Both the position numbers and the translations under genes were made by a program. The notes beneath the pieces are model-generated. The model was not told where the DNA came from. It was given only the letters and a program-made list of their open reading frames with translations, and ran no database searches. Source: Apostichopus japonicus (Eukaryota > Echinodermata > Holothuroidea > Aspidochirotida > Stichopodidae). From it: a stretch of 64,000 nt of DNA. Location: contig NC_092565.1 of NCBI RefSeq assembly GCF_037975245.1, forward strand, positions 11,898,499 to 11,962,498, given 5' to 3'. This document shows positions 13,401 to 24,344 of the stretch, one piece after another; the first letter of the stretch is position 1; the number at the start of each line of letters is the position of its first letter.

Positions 13401-14498
13401 CTAGATTGTAGTCGTGTCCTTGTTAGGACTGTATCACAAGTTGGTAACACATAGCTTATCACACATATGGGCTACACACAGCCTTATAGCACATATGGAT
13501 CACACTGTCTTGATATCACATACAGGGTCACACAGTCTTATAATGCATATAGGATCACACATAGTCTTATAGCACATATGGGGTCACACAATGTCTTAAA
13601 GCATATATAGGAGCACACATAGTCTTATAACACATACTGTATGTGCCACATATGGGTTCACGTAGCCTTGTAGCACAGGTCACACATAGTCATTTCGGTA
13701 GGTATCCAACTTGTGACAGTTAAGTGTTCTTGTCACACACTTCATAAATAAGGTAATTTTCTGAATAATGATAGTATCTTTAATATTATAAGACGACAAG
13801 GCAGATAAAATAGTTTTGATAATTCATTATAGAGTTGGTTATTCTTATAAAATCATCAAATTTTTCAAATATAATTGTAAATGTATAGTTTTTTTTATAG
13901 TTTTTTTTTTATATAAGGAAACCAAAATGTCAGAGATTTGAACCCCTAAGTTACAAATTTCAACAACTCTGTACATAGGAAAGCAAGTATAGCCTGCTGT
14001 TTGCATTCATCTTTTTGATTGCTGTGTGTTTGTGTATGCCTGTGTGTGTGGGTGGGTGTTTACCTTGCTCGGTCAATGGATTTGCAGATGCGTCGCCCAT
14101 CATAAAATCGTGTCCAACTTTAAACAAACGTTTCTTTTTATTGCTTTGTTCTCAGATGTTGGTGCTGTGACCTTTGAGACTTCCAGTAAGACTGGTGAAA
14201 ATATTAGTAAGTCCTTTAATTTGCCTAAATGAGATATGTTAATCTTCAATCGCATGCACCTGAGAGTCAATAATTTATTCCAGCTCACGTACAGTACAAT
14301 AATGTTTCTGCAAGTACCAGTACGAATACCAGAAACTTTGTTTAATGGAAAGCTACATTAGTTAAGTTATAACCAAACTCCCATATTTTTTTACATAACA
14401 CATAAAGAACTTTGACTCTCTTCCTTTCTAAATTTGAGTTATTAGCAAAAGCAGAAGACACACCAATACTATGGTATATATAGGTATATATATATAAG

Positions 14499-14530
<32 letters not shown>

Positions 14531-16913
14531 TGTATATATATATATATATATATTGTCTATGATAATTCTGTAAATTATTAAAGTTTTGTTATTTGCCGGA
14601 AAACAATAAATAGGCGTTCAAACAAACAAAGGAAGTCAGTTTGATCGCTTTGTCATCAAAAAGTACAGGAAATGTGTAAGAACAATGAAAATCTACGTTG
14701 CGTTTAATAATTAATGCAATAATAGTTGGTACCACTTTCACAATCCAATATTTTGTTATACTATTCACAGTATAGAGGCCATATAGGATTTAACATTACC
14801 AGTAGAAAACTTGGATCCCATTAATAATTCAATAATTCAAGTATGTGGCATTAGAATGTTTCTTTAGAATGTTGCCTTTATGTCTGGATTAGCTTTCCAC
14901 CCCCCATCCTCCCCCACCCCATCAAATGCTCCTCAATGCTCCTCAATAATTAATAATATTCAAATGTTAATTGTTGATGATTACTCTGATGAATACAAGT
15001 CTTAATTGTTCAGACAGTAAGGAGGATATGAATAAAGTTGAACTTTATCCTATTAACAGAAATGGATTGTCGGTAGCCTCAAGATCTAAAGTCTTACTGC
15101 TCAGAGTGTTGTCTCCATACTTCAAAGAACACACTCATAAAGCTGAAAGTGTATAGTCACTTCACATGTTTTGGTAGAAAAACACAGTTAAAACAATCGG
15201 TGTCTTCACATGTCAAGTGAACAGTTTTGAAAAAAATGGACTTAAAAAAGACTTACGATTAAAAATTCTGTTTTAAATATATACATATGTGAGATACATT
15301 ATATATTTTGTTAGCTTCTCTAGCCATTTTTAATAGTCACGGCATACATTACATATCTTGTTAGCTTCTCTAGTTGGTCACAGCATACTGTACATTACAT
15401 ATTTTGTTAGCTTCTCTAGCCATTGTTAATGGTCACTGCATACCTTACATATCTTGTTAGCTTCTCAAGTCATTTTTAATGGTCACGGCATACCTTACAT
15501 ATCTTGTTAGATTCTCAAGCCATTTTTAATGGTCACGGCATACCTATCATATCTTGTTAGCTTCTCAAGTCATGTTTAATGGTCACTATGACATTGATAG
15601 GTTTTAGACAAATTAAGAGCTTGTCGCCGGCCCAACGGACATACTAAAAATAAACTGAGAAATAAACTGATAAAGAAGCTGAATGCGAAGGTACTTTGAT
15701 ATTGAAGATCATAAAAACATTGTTTATGACCTTGAAATGTACTTGTGAGTTTTAAATGCGTAGATTATGATATTATTTACAAAAACTTGATTTTATTTAT
15801 TATTTATTTATATTTATTTTTATTTTAACAGAAACTCTGTTTCAGAAAATTGCGGAAGATTTTGTTAGCATGGGCTTACATCGCAAGAAAAGAGGTAACT
15901 TGCAATACTATGGACTGTAAATTTCAAGGCTGTTAAGTTTAAAGAACTTCTGTAGAGAAAAATACATGCTTTGGTATGAGGCAGGGTTTAATTACAATAT
16001 TGGTATGATATCACTTTAGCCCTACTAGATAAATATATTGCTACTGTGAGTCTTAATGCTGTCTTTAATGCTATATAGTATACAGTATAATGTCAGTTTC
16101 ATATAACATGGTATCTATGTAGCTGTCACATCCATATACTAACAGCCCTATAGCTCTTAGACCCATGCACAAAGCAGTGGCCTGCACAGGATTTCAATGG
16201 TGCGGAGGAGGGGTGGGCTAATATTCAACCGACTGATTAAGGTATGGGGGCTGAACATTTGTGAAAAGGGCCATGAATTTTTTTTTGTAAATGAGGGGGG
16301 TGTTCCCCTGGGGTCATAGGTCTCATGTATAGGGGGTTTGGTGTCTTCCCTTGAAGATAAAAAACATTTGATGTCAAATGGTTTATTCTTAGGCATATTT
16401 TACCTATGCATTAGGTCTAAAGAAGTAGATCCAAATGGCAAGGTTTTGCTAATAAATACTTTGCGTGAGGTTGAAAAGGGGGGGGGGGGGAGGGTAGTCC
16501 GCAGTAGTGGTATTATTCTTCCCCGGCACAGTGCAAAAATTCCCTGAGTGGTACCATATTCACCCAAAAGTCAAAAGAGGTGGAAGAACCCCTCCCTTGC
16601 CACTGGCACAAAAGACCATCTGGTATTCACCGGGTGTTTACAACTAGCAAGCCTACCTGCAATGATTTAGATCTGTGCACAGGTTGTACATCAGTGACGA
16701 CATCAGTGTCTGGATTTTTGGCTTCAGGAAATACTCAAAAATGTTGTAGCCCTATGAATTACTAGCTGGTTATTATTGTTTGTCATTTCAATCTCTTCAG
16801 TGAAAAGCATCAAGTTACATCAGAATACACCCACAGAAGATAGCATAGGCCTCTCGAAGAAGTCTGGATGTAGATGTACAGGAGGAAACAAAGAGAAAAC
16901 GGAAACTTCGTAG
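4310..16913 (+). CDS. RAB24: Rab24-like small GTPase, eight coding exons
   Basis: Spliced coding sequence: 4310-4441, 5871-5939, 6889-6967, 8249-8319, 11192-11291, 14156-14206, 15832-15894, 16801-16913 (678 nt, 225 aa). Every junction is GT/AG and phase-compatible. G1 is GQTRAGKS (20-27); G3 is DTCGQE (68-73) instead of DTAGQE; G4 is TKAD (126-129) where most Rabs have NKxD, a Rab24 hallmark; G5 is ETSSK (158-162). Switch I has Ser45 in SVGCSF where canonical Rabs have the effector Thr. [21 protein letters not shown] and FETSSKTG also match Rab24 best. Rab24 is an atypical, low-GTPase Rab associated with autophagic membranes. The end is odd: a CRC pair (212-214) is followed by 11 more residues rather than being C-terminal. 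Rab20 was considered; the TKxD motif and alignment favour Rab24. Confidence 0.9.
4690..5060 (+). mobile_element. TTAA-type MITE, copy A (371 bp, RAB24 intron 1)
   Basis: Runs from TTAAAGGGAGTGAAGACTC to GAGTTTTCAATGCCTTTAA; the two ends are ~19-bp imperfect inverted repeats that include TTAA on both sides. A full-length inverted copy occurs at 62273-62649, and alignment by eye is nearly collinear throughout. No transposase is encoded. TTAA targets are used by the piggyBac and Kolobok superfamilies; I cannot tell which mobilised it. Confidence 0.85.
5871..5939 (+). CDS. RAB24: RAB24 exon 2 (switch I)
   Basis: Residues 45-67, [14 protein letters not shown] to LCLGIW, between acceptor AATATTACAG and donor TGG|GTAAGTG, phase 0 on both sides. 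The following intron begins directly with a minisatellite whose unit repeats this donor. Confidence 0.88.
5940..6434 (+). repeat. 25-28 bp minisatellite reiterating the exon 2 splice donor
   Basis: About 19 imperfect units of type GTAAGTGTTCTGACTCAGGAGTATGG start at the first intron base of RAB24 exon 2. The unit junction TATGG|GTAAGTG resembles the authentic exon/intron junction ATATGG|GTAAGTG. Units vary by insertions such as GTATAAGTG and GTAGTG. At least six downstream copies keep GGTAAGTG. Confidence 0.92.
6889..6967 (+). CDS. RAB24: RAB24 exon 3 (G3/switch II)
   Basis: Residues 68-93 plus the first base of codon 94. It encodes [18 protein letters not shown] and continues to IVCY. Acceptor CTTGTCCAG, donor ACG|GTAGGT. 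Confidence 0.9.
7485..7785 (+). repeat. Two-copy repeat with AGGTCA direct repeats (RAB24 intron 3)
   Basis: Two ~150 bp units each contain ATATCTCA(A/T)(G/A)AAGGG, a ~100 bp spacer and GGAGGTCAAARGTCATTTGGGGTCA. The second unit has the perfect DR1 sequence AGGTCAAAGGTCA at 7743-7755; the first has one mismatch at 7576-7588. Related sequence occurs in the other orientation near 29100-29320 and 31590-31800, so it is a dispersed family. Confidence 0.7.
8249..8319 (+). CDS. RAB24: RAB24 exon 4
   Basis: Completes Asp94 and encodes [20 protein letters not shown] to residue 117, matching the DLTDSSSFERAKFWV region of vertebrate Rab24. Acceptor TTTTCCTCAG, donor GAG|GTATTT. Confidence 0.9.
8650..9787 (+). 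repeat. 16-bp satellite, (GACATCACAGACATAT)n, in RAB24 intron 4
   Basis: Roughly 1.14 kb of tandem CATATGACATCACAGA units with deletions to 12-mers and variants. The last ~130 bp (from 9655) are nearly perfect copies, while the 5' part is more degenerate, the pattern of an array expanding at one end. Near-CRE TGACATCA and CATATG sites recur; one copy is a perfect TGACGTCA at 9059-9066. Confidence 0.95.
9895..10012. mobile_element. Small inverted-repeat element, possible MITE remnant
   Basis: TATCAGGGGCAGA at the left and TCTACCCCTGATA at the right are inverted and enclose about 118 bp in RAB24 intron 4. The CAGGGG ends are compatible with a hAT-like family, but I find no matching 8-bp target duplication. 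Confidence 0.35.
10020..11190. other. RAB24 intron 4, 3' part; C-rich tracts only
   Basis: No gene or defined element. It holds pyrimidine-rich runs (10558-10590), a 12-C homopolymer (10742-10753) and two G-rich segments sharing AGAAGCAAGAGGGGGA (about 10503 and 10768), possibly a small duplication. Confidence 0.5.
11192..11291 (+). CDS. RAB24: RAB24 exon 5 (G4, TKAD)
   Basis: Residues 118-150, [20 protein letters not shown] onward to ALAK, plus one base of codon 151. The guanine-specificity motif is TKAD. Acceptor TTTTCTTTTCAG, donor AAAG|GTGATA. Confidence 0.9.
13440..13690 (+). repeat. Degenerate ~28 bp tandem repeat (RAB24 intron 5)
   Basis: Eight or so copies of a CACACAGTCTTATAGCACATATGGG-like unit, strongly diverged. 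Intron 5 (11292-14155) otherwise shows nothing recognisable. Confidence 0.75.
14156..14206 (+). CDS. RAB24: RAB24 exon 6 (G5, ETSSK)
   Basis: Completes Asp151 and encodes [16 protein letters not shown] plus one base. Acceptor TTTGTTCTCAG, donor TTA|GTAAGT. The ETSSKTG block is the conserved G5 region. Confidence 0.9.
14475..14553. repeat. (TA)n microsatellite, RAB24 intron 6
   Basis: About 80 bp of TA repeats with interruptions (GG, AAG, CA, TG). Confidence 0.95.
15290..15595 (+). repeat. ~49 bp tandem repeat (RAB24 intron 6)
   Basis: Six imperfect copies of a unit containing ACATATCTTGTTAGCTTCTC followed by AAGTCATTTTTAATGGTCACGGCATACC, ending about 240 bp before exon 7. Confidence 0.88.
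15832..15894 (+). CDS. RAB24: RAB24 exon 7 (last GTPase helix)
   Basis: Completes Lys168 and encodes [20 protein letters not shown], matching DELFQKVAEDYVSVA of vertebrate Rab24. Acceptor TTTTAACAG, donor AGAG|GTAACT, phase 1 exit. Confidence 0.9.
16175..16605. mobile_element. hAT-like MITE (431 bp), RAB24 intron 7
   Basis: Begins CAGTGGCCTGCAC and ends CTTGCCACTG, with flanking GCACAAAG (16167-16174) and GCACAAAA (16606-16613), a 7-of-8 match as expected for an ageing hAT target duplication. It contains a run of 13 G near 16480 and no transposase. It ends about 195 bp before exon 8. Confidence 0.75.
16801..16913 (+). CDS. RAB24: RAB24 exon 8 (hypervariable tail, stop)
   Basis: After acceptor CAATCTCTTCAG the phase-1 frame is open for 37 codons: [20 protein letters not shown], then a Lys/Ser/Gly stretch, CRC, and [11 protein letters not shown] before TAG. 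It is hydrophilic and Ser/Thr/Lys-rich, as expected for a Rab hypervariable region. The choice rests on phase, acceptor quality and the double cysteine; there is no domain here to confirm it. Confidence 0.7.
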
Positions 16914-17854
16914 CTGGTGGTGACACTTAATGTGAGAGTTAGAAAAGTTGTTTCACTTACTTTTACACACCCCCACCACCAACCCCCCTTGCCTTCCATG
17001 CAAATCATTGAAATCAAAATCTGTCTCAGTCAAAAGACCTGCAAAGAAAAATTTGCATAGCTGTTTCCAACTGGAACCTTAGTCCCAAAATGATGATTAT
17101 GTCATATGCAGATATACTTTATATACCCGAGTTAGATTTTTAGTGTTTTTCTTTTTCAATACTTATCATTGGTTGTCCCACACAATTCACACAAAAAGGC
17201 TATTCTGGAAAATTGTAATCTAATTTACTACTTTAGAGGCAGCATTCAATTTTACCATGAACCCATTTAATTTTATGCAAGGCATTATTGGTTAACCCTG
17301 TTGTTGTTGATCCTGTTTATAAGCTAACAAAATGTGTATCATTTCCTAAAGTGCTAAGGTTTGAGAAGCATCATCATAAGGAGTTCAGGGTAATAGATAC
17401 ACAGATGGCATCTAATATGGCTTAGATTAAGAAGTATGTGGGTGGTATTTTTTTTTTCTTGTAGGAGGCCCTGAAACTGTGTAGACATTTCTTGTCAAAT
17501 GTTATCATAATTCAGACACTAACCTTAGTTTGCTCACATGTTTAAGTCCCCTGACAAGTTATAACAACTACAACTTCCATAAGACGGCAAAAGTTTGGCT
17601 GAAATTACTTCAAAATTAATAAGCACAAATAATTTCAATTTGAACCAATGACCGTCAAAACTTGTTTGCTATATTATTGTGACTTCATTGTGTGAATTCA
17701 TAAGACTCTGCAGTCAAGATGGGTGTGATTATGTCTAACATCTTGAAGTTTTCTTGTATTCCACTCAGACAGTCTTTTTTCCCCTGGTCATGATCATGTA
17801 TACTGATTGATAAGTATCAGATTGGAATCATTCTAAGGCCCCTCAATTAGATAA

Positions 17855-18215
17855 TAATAAATAAGTTTTTAATAAATCGCCAAATACCAAAAGGCCTCTA
17901 GGCACTTAACAAAACCTAAAAAAAATATAAAAAAATAAAAAGACAGAGAAATCAAAGGAATAAAATGTCTATAAACACATAAACGAAAATTAAACAGTAT
18001 GTAAAATATGAACACAAAAATTTAAAAACATGAGAAGACTATAAAACAGACCAAAACCTATAAAAACAAGACAAAGAATAAGCACATAAAATAGAGTTGT
18101 ACAAAAATAAAAGTCAAGATAAAAACATGAGTATATAAAAGTGACAAAATCATGTTGAGAAACTAAAAAGATGTGTTTTTAAAATTTTCTTATATATGGC
18201 GAGAGATTTGCCTTG
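17855..18215 (-). mobile_element. LINE 3' end fragment (CR1/jockey-like), minus strand
   Basis: On the minus strand a frame reads SLAIYKKILKTHLFSFST and then stops. This resembles the extreme C-terminus of CR1/jockey-clade LINE proteins (LKTHLF block), also present at 49494-49620. The downstream minus-strand sequence runs through an AT-rich stretch to GGCGATTTATTAAAAACTTA and TTATTATTA, similar to the tails at 49.6 and 59.8 kb. It is strongly decayed. Confidence 0.45.
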
Positions 18216-19173
18216 GCTAATACTTGGTTTAACTATAACTAGTAGTAGCGTTGGAATGTATCTTTGGTAACAATGCTTTAACCAATACTTGCATTTAGCT
18301 TCAATTTTTGAGTATCTCACACGATATTTGAGAGGTGTGTTTCCCAACCTCTCTAGCTACAGCAGTGGTCTACAAGTGATTGATACTGTCACAGTTAGTC
18401 ATAGCAGCTGGTGGAAAAGATATCCAGATGTACTTGGTAGTAACCATGTATCTAGTAATACTTTCCGCATTACTCTTCAGTGTGTTCAGTTAGAACCCAT
18501 CCAGCTGTATCAGTCTGGTTGCCACGCTCGATCCATGTGATTGTTTCCACTAATCGTTGTATTTAATTAGAACAAAGGGGATGTTTCGCCTACCGATTTA
18601 CCAGTTCAGAGCTGGTGAATCGCTGAATATGACAACATCAAGTTGTGATGCTTGATGGTGGAAAGGTGCTACTTTTAACAAAGTGTGGTGCTTGATTTGA
18701 GCACCACTCCCCCCCCCCATTCCACCAGTTGGTAGCAGCCAGGGGTGAGAATCTAACCTGTTGTAAATAGTTGCCATGCATGATCGATGTAATTAGCGTC
18801 ACTTGTGAAAGTTCCTTAAAAGTACACAAAATAAGCCATTTTTGTTGGTTAATTTTGATCGTTGAATAATTCTCCCAAAGTATATGAATGTTAAAAATTA
18901 AATGTTCAGATATGATGTATGTCTGACCAAGGACTTGCATTGTGAAGAGAAGTTTGTAAGTTGCTGATCATGAAAGTATGCAGTCAGTGGAAAATGCGGA
19001 GAGTTTGTTGAAATAAGCATGTATATACTGAAAATATTAGGCAATCTATTCTTCTTCTTTTTTATAATCAAATTCTAGCTTCTTTCCTGAAATAAGAAAT
19101 TGTACTATATATTTAAATCATGCATTTTTTTTTAATAACAAAGAAAATGTCTTTTATAATAGTGTACACTTGT

Positions 19174-19222
19174 AATTTAGCCTCTGAAGATCCTGCTAGG
19201 ATCGAAACATCAGGCCAGTTTA
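19174..19222 (+). repeat. Dispersed repeat arm, same family as the hairpin at 26667-26840
   Basis: ATTTAGCCTCTGAAGATCCT continues as GCTAGGATCGAAACATCAGGCC. It matches the right arm of the HPDL intron 2 hairpin except for a 3-base deletion and a few substitutions. Only one arm is present here. Confidence 0.75.
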
Positions 19223-19900
19223 TTGTTAAACAGTGTATGTATCGTATCATAATTTTAATTTTTAATTTAGTGATTAAATTTTGCAGAGCAATTTTCATCT
19301 CTTAAATTTGTCTTAGTTACGTTATAGTGCAAACCTTACTGTTTAGGTTTTGGGTACAAAAGCTGCTATAGGCCTTCATCAGTGGAATTAACAGATAAAA
19401 TATTCCCTGAATTGTAAAGATATTGTTTGCTTTTGACTGTCCCAAGAGTTACATGTTTGTTGATTCTTTGAGAACTTTTTATCAATCACTAATAAGTCAC
19501 TGTGTCGCTGCGCCTGGCTTATAATCTTGCACTGATAAAAGACATTGAAAACCGAGAGGTGTTGGAAACAGCCCAAAGTTTTTCAGTGAAGATAAAATTG
19601 AACTCTTTCATGCGTTGCATAAAAATGGTCACCATATTGATTTAAACAATCAATGCTGTAGTGCACAGTTGGTCAGCATTTGTCAGCTAGGAACCGCCAC
19701 ATGCTTTAGGGAAATTCCATGAATAAATTTATATTTGTAACTATAGCAACCATGTACAGTAATATCCTTCTGGTCTTTCTATTTGCTCTTTCTCTTCATA
19801 TTATTCTTCTTCTTCAAAGGTTTCATACATTCATTCCTAATATTAATTAGATTAATCTTGATCTTGTGCAGGGAGGTTTCTTTGTTGATATCGATAACAT

Positions 19901-20075
<175 letters not shown>

Positions 20076-20338
20076 TTAGACTTGTTCAAGTCTTCTAAGG
20101 CTGATGCATAGTCTGAAAGTATTTGTTTTTATCATAAATTTTGTTAAGTTTGGTACAAGTTGTTCATCATGCCCGCCAGATGTCTCATATTTGTATGATC
20201 AATAAATTATGTTTCCTTCAATGTACTGTATGATATAAAAACCATAATTATAGTCATCAGATTTTGTATTCCACAAGTTGCCTTTCTCCAGTACTTCAAT
20301 ATGATTTTTAAATTAAATTGCACAAGATGGTGTGGCTC

Positions 20339-20344
20339 AATAAA
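20339..20344 (+). terminator. Candidate polyadenylation signal AATAAA
   Basis: AATAAA followed 20-50 bp later by a T/GT-rich run (TGTTGTTCTCTTCTTTTTC). Another AATAAA lies at 20201-20206. Either could end a long RAB24 3' UTR (about 3.3-3.4 kb). No AATAAA was seen in the first ~900 bp after the RAB24 stop. Confidence 0.35.
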
Positions 20345-21171
20345 GTATTCATGCCCGCATGTTGTTCTCTTCTTTTTCTTTCTAATCTTTCCTGTTATTA
20401 TAATTTATAGTTACTCTGAGTATTTTCAACGTAGGTCTCTATAACAACGTCTACAACAACGATTGACTGACTGCTGATGACCCATCAAATTAATGCTGTG
20501 ACATTAATACGAATTCAACCTGGTATCATAGCTAATGAAGCAGCTGCAGCAGGAATCAATTCTCACAATATAGCTTGAGGAGTAAGATAAAGAAGGCAGC
20601 TCAGGTTATTTCATACATCATGTGATACCCGGAAAATAGCCGTTTTTGGGGGGGTGGGGTATAAATCCAGCGAGGGCTAACCAGGTTGAACTTGTAATGG
20701 GGTAGAAAAAATTCAGGTCTTCACAAAATCATTGCAGGTGAATTAAGCAGAGATCTATTTATTTGCTTCATAAATCCAACTGGAAATTTTAAGTGTCACG
20801 TCAGGTCCAAGGGGTAAACTTATAGGCTCATGTATTCCTTGTACAAACAGTTCCATTGTCAAATGTCCTTAGCAACCCTTTCTGTTCTTCTTTCAGCAAG
20901 AGATAATGTTCGTACAAATTAAAAGTGCTATAACTTTAATAATCAAGGCATGAAACCTATAACTTGTGCTCTTTTAGAGCTTGGCTTGGACAAGCTCATC
21001 AAACACAAATGCAAAAGCACGTCCATCAAATGTTACATGTGTGATAAAGATCTCACACAGATTGAAAGGACCACATGACTGAAGGATATAGAGAAACAAG
21101 CACAAATACAGTACCATAACAACCTGACGGTACTTGAATGCAACCTAGTTCTAGCACATTCCACCAACAGT

Positions 21172-21412
21172 GTATATGTATGTATGTATTTTAGATCTCC
21201 TGCAAGCAGGAACTTGTGAAGAAGCCATCATTGGCTTATCAAAGCCGCAAGCTGTCCATAGTCAGTCTCTTAGATTCATATTTAACGTCCATGATTATGA
21301 ATGTCGATTGTCAACTCTGTAACTGGACGACATACATTAATCTTGGAGTGACTCGAACCGGGACCTTATGATTGGAAGGCACCGGTGTGATGTCTACTTA
21401 GCTGAATGATAA
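21172..21412 (-). mobile_element. tRNA-derived SINE, minus strand
   Basis: On the minus strand a tRNA-like head has an A-box region CAGCTAAGTAGA, an anticodon-arm-like CCTTCCAATCATAAGG and a good B box, GGTTCGAGTCACTCC. A body follows containing CTGCTTGCAGGAGATC, and a simple tail of ATAC repeats. Head, body and simple 3' tail in this order are the structure of a SINE. The tRNA-like part is not a functional tRNA: the acceptor stem is not evident. Confidence 0.7.
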
Positions 21413-24064
21413 ACCTAATGGTACCATCGTTCACTATATATAAGACAATATGGATTCTATTTGGGCGTAACTCGAGGTGCAAGCATCTTCACTTCTCTAC
21501 TACTAACTGTTATGACCTTTTGATCGAGGTTATCAAACAGATGCTCACAGCTATGCAGCATTCGTAACATTGGGAAATATATGTTTAGCTTTTAAGAGAG
21601 TTAGTTTCAACGGCTGTCAAATCAGAATATAACGTTTTACTCATCATTTATCTGTTCAAACAGACCTTACGGGTTGCATTCTCTTCCACACTGCTACTCA
21701 ACAACTACTGGAGACTTTGAGGTTGTTAACTTACATTCAAATAAAGAAAAACTAAAAAAAAAAACAATTGGAATGTGTCATATACTGTTGCATGGAACAT
21801 ACAGTATATCTTAACTTTGGTAAAGATACAAAATATGAGAGAACTCATGAATTAAGACAGGTATCTTTATTGAACTTTAAAAGTGGACAACTGATATAGA
21901 CAGTATTAATGTAAGAACAAAGGAACATGTATGAAATGAAATGAATCATTTTTCTAAGAACTGTAGAACAGAACCCACTGACTTGTCATAAGCTTGAACA
22001 AAGGCTTAAAGACACTCTCTTCAATAAACTACCGAATGTTCTTTTGTTTACAATAGGTTTTAGCTGAGATACTGCTGGTGTCTGTACCACTTGCTATGGA
22101 TGCATGCACACAAAATCATATCATGAACACAATAGAATATTTGCTAGGTATGGAAAAATACTTTTAAGTTGTTCACAACACAACAAGGGATCATTGACAA
22201 AAATATTAAAGAATTGACTACCCTTTTCTTTAATATAATAGTCAGAATTTCCAGATAGGAACAGATGTACCAAATGACAATTGCATATGCCCAATAGCTT
22301 AGATAAACTTTCAATCAGCATCTCCATGAAGACTACATCTTGGCAGAGAATAATTGTAACATTCACATTACATGCAGGAGTTGCGAGAAAATTTTGTTTC
22401 TCATAAAATACTGAAAGTTATCTGTCCAAAGCTGCTGCACGTCTCTACATTTGTGAAGGTGCAATTTTATTTCCATTTGAAAATTTATTTTTGTTATATC
22501 AAACTTAAGTATATCTATCAAATGACCATTACTAGCATGCTTATTCCTATATGCAACTTGTTTACAGCGTGTGTCTTGCCAATTTAGCATGGTTTATATT
22601 GCTAGAGTATTGCATTGCATAAGTATTGATACAAAAATATGTAAAATTAAGGGACAAATATGGTTTGGTTTATTCCCAGACTTGAATTCTGAGTATACAT
22701 ATGTGAAATATTTCAGTATAGAACCTGAGGCAATATATGGGAGAGCTGGACCCAAGGCATGTGCACCCCCCCCCCCCCCACACACACACACAACTGCCCC
22801 ACCTACCATCAATATTGTGAGAAATCTACCAAGTTCCCCTTTTATAATTTTTTGAGTGCCCTTATTTGTTAAAAAAAGTACCCATTTTCATGGCAAAGCC
22901 ATTTCTCTGACTGCCATTTGATGTTTGTGACCTTCCGCTTACCTCACCATCACCCCCCTTCCCACCCATGTTTAAAATTCTCTTCTGCCAGCTCTATATG
23001 AAACTCTGAATAAATTTTGTGACATAGCTGCAAAATGGAAATGGTTTGAATATTTGCCCTCGGCATATATTTGGATACTAGCACATAACACATAGTTGCT
23101 AACCTTTGGTTTTCATTTTGTACAGTATCAAATGCTGCTTCCTGCACTGTTGGAAAAGGATGCACAATTTTTCTACCTCTGACTTTTCAAACTGGTGTCA
23201 ATGCATCTCTCAATAGACCACTTTCTTTTTCTTTTTTTTAGAAGCAAACAGTCACCTATTTTAATAACGCAGCACACTGGAGGACCATTAAACATATCTG
23301 TGAAATTAATATCCCATTGGACCAAAACATTCAGGCAGATTTTGCGGTAGAATGTCGTTTAATCTAGTCTATTGCACAGAGAAAGACAAAGAGACAAAAT
23401 GAAAAACATTTACCGCAAAGAAAACACCATAAAAAAAATCATAGAAACTGATGAACGAGTTTTAATAATGAAGAGTGTGATAAACATACCTGTCGACAAT
23501 CCCTGATATGAACTTATTGCTCAATGTTGGATAGGTACAGTACTAGGTACAGAATACAAAATTGTATAGCATAATTAACATAGCCAACGCTTGAATACCT
23601 GAGATGTTTTCTTTATTGTAGAGTACATGTACCTGAGATGTTTTTTTCTGTATATTGTAGAGACTTTACACTTGTTTAAATGTAGTCTGTACTTAATGGG
23701 ACACAGACTCAACCATCATATTTTTGTTTTGTACAAACGACAGAGATCTTTGTGAAGAACAACTTCCCCAAACACAGCTAAGAAATATCTGGCTCTGTTT
23801 AGAATATCCCACTTTTAAAAAGTTGTGTCAGTTTTTGGTAAATCTGTGACGTCAAAGAGTCACCAGGATCTCAAACCTTTTATTTCCTCTCTGTTTATAT
23901 CTTTCCACATTTTCAAGGTCAAAGTTTAAAGATTTTTAATAGTCAAGATTTTATATTTAAAAGCAACCCATCATTCTAAATTAAGTTTGTCTTACTTAGA
24001 ATTCTTATCATAAATAAAAACTGTTGCTTTGATTTTTTAAATTATTTATCAATAAAGCCATCAG

Positions 24065-24070
24065 TTTATT
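24065..24070 (-). terminator. HPDL: Candidate polyadenylation signal for HPDL
   Basis: AATAAA on the minus strand about 106 bases after the HPDL stop codon. It is the first such hexamer downstream; use is not proven. Confidence 0.4.
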
Positions 24071-24175
24071 AGTACATCATACCACTTATATTGCACATAG
24101 CAACATAAAATTATTTCTCATCTATGATAAACATATCTGATTGCTAATGAAATATCAAATGCAACTAACCGACTA

Positions 24176-24344
24176 CTACATACTGTTTATCATCGCTTTA
24201 TTCTGGGCCATATGCCTTGCCACGGCCCTCCATAGCGCTTTGATGTTCCCTGCTCCAAAGCCCCCCAAACCTTCCCTCTGGATTAGCTCCAAGAAGAAAG
24301 TATCATTGTTGAATAAAGGCTCACCAAAAACTTGCATCAGGTAC
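24176..24344 (-). CDS. HPDL: HPDL exon 5 (metal Glu, stop)
   Basis: Completes Arg369 and encodes YLMQVFGEPLFNNDTFFLEL (Glu388), then IQREGLGGFGAGNIKALW, with a C-terminal tail MAQNKAMINSM before TAG. Acceptor TTTCTTCACAG. Matches the FLLQVFTK/TFFLELIQR/GFGQGNIRALW end of HPDL. Confidence 0.93.

Noticed and set aside
21320..21412. Functional tRNA gene
   Set aside because: B box is good but no paired acceptor stem; linked body and ATAC tail fit a SINE.
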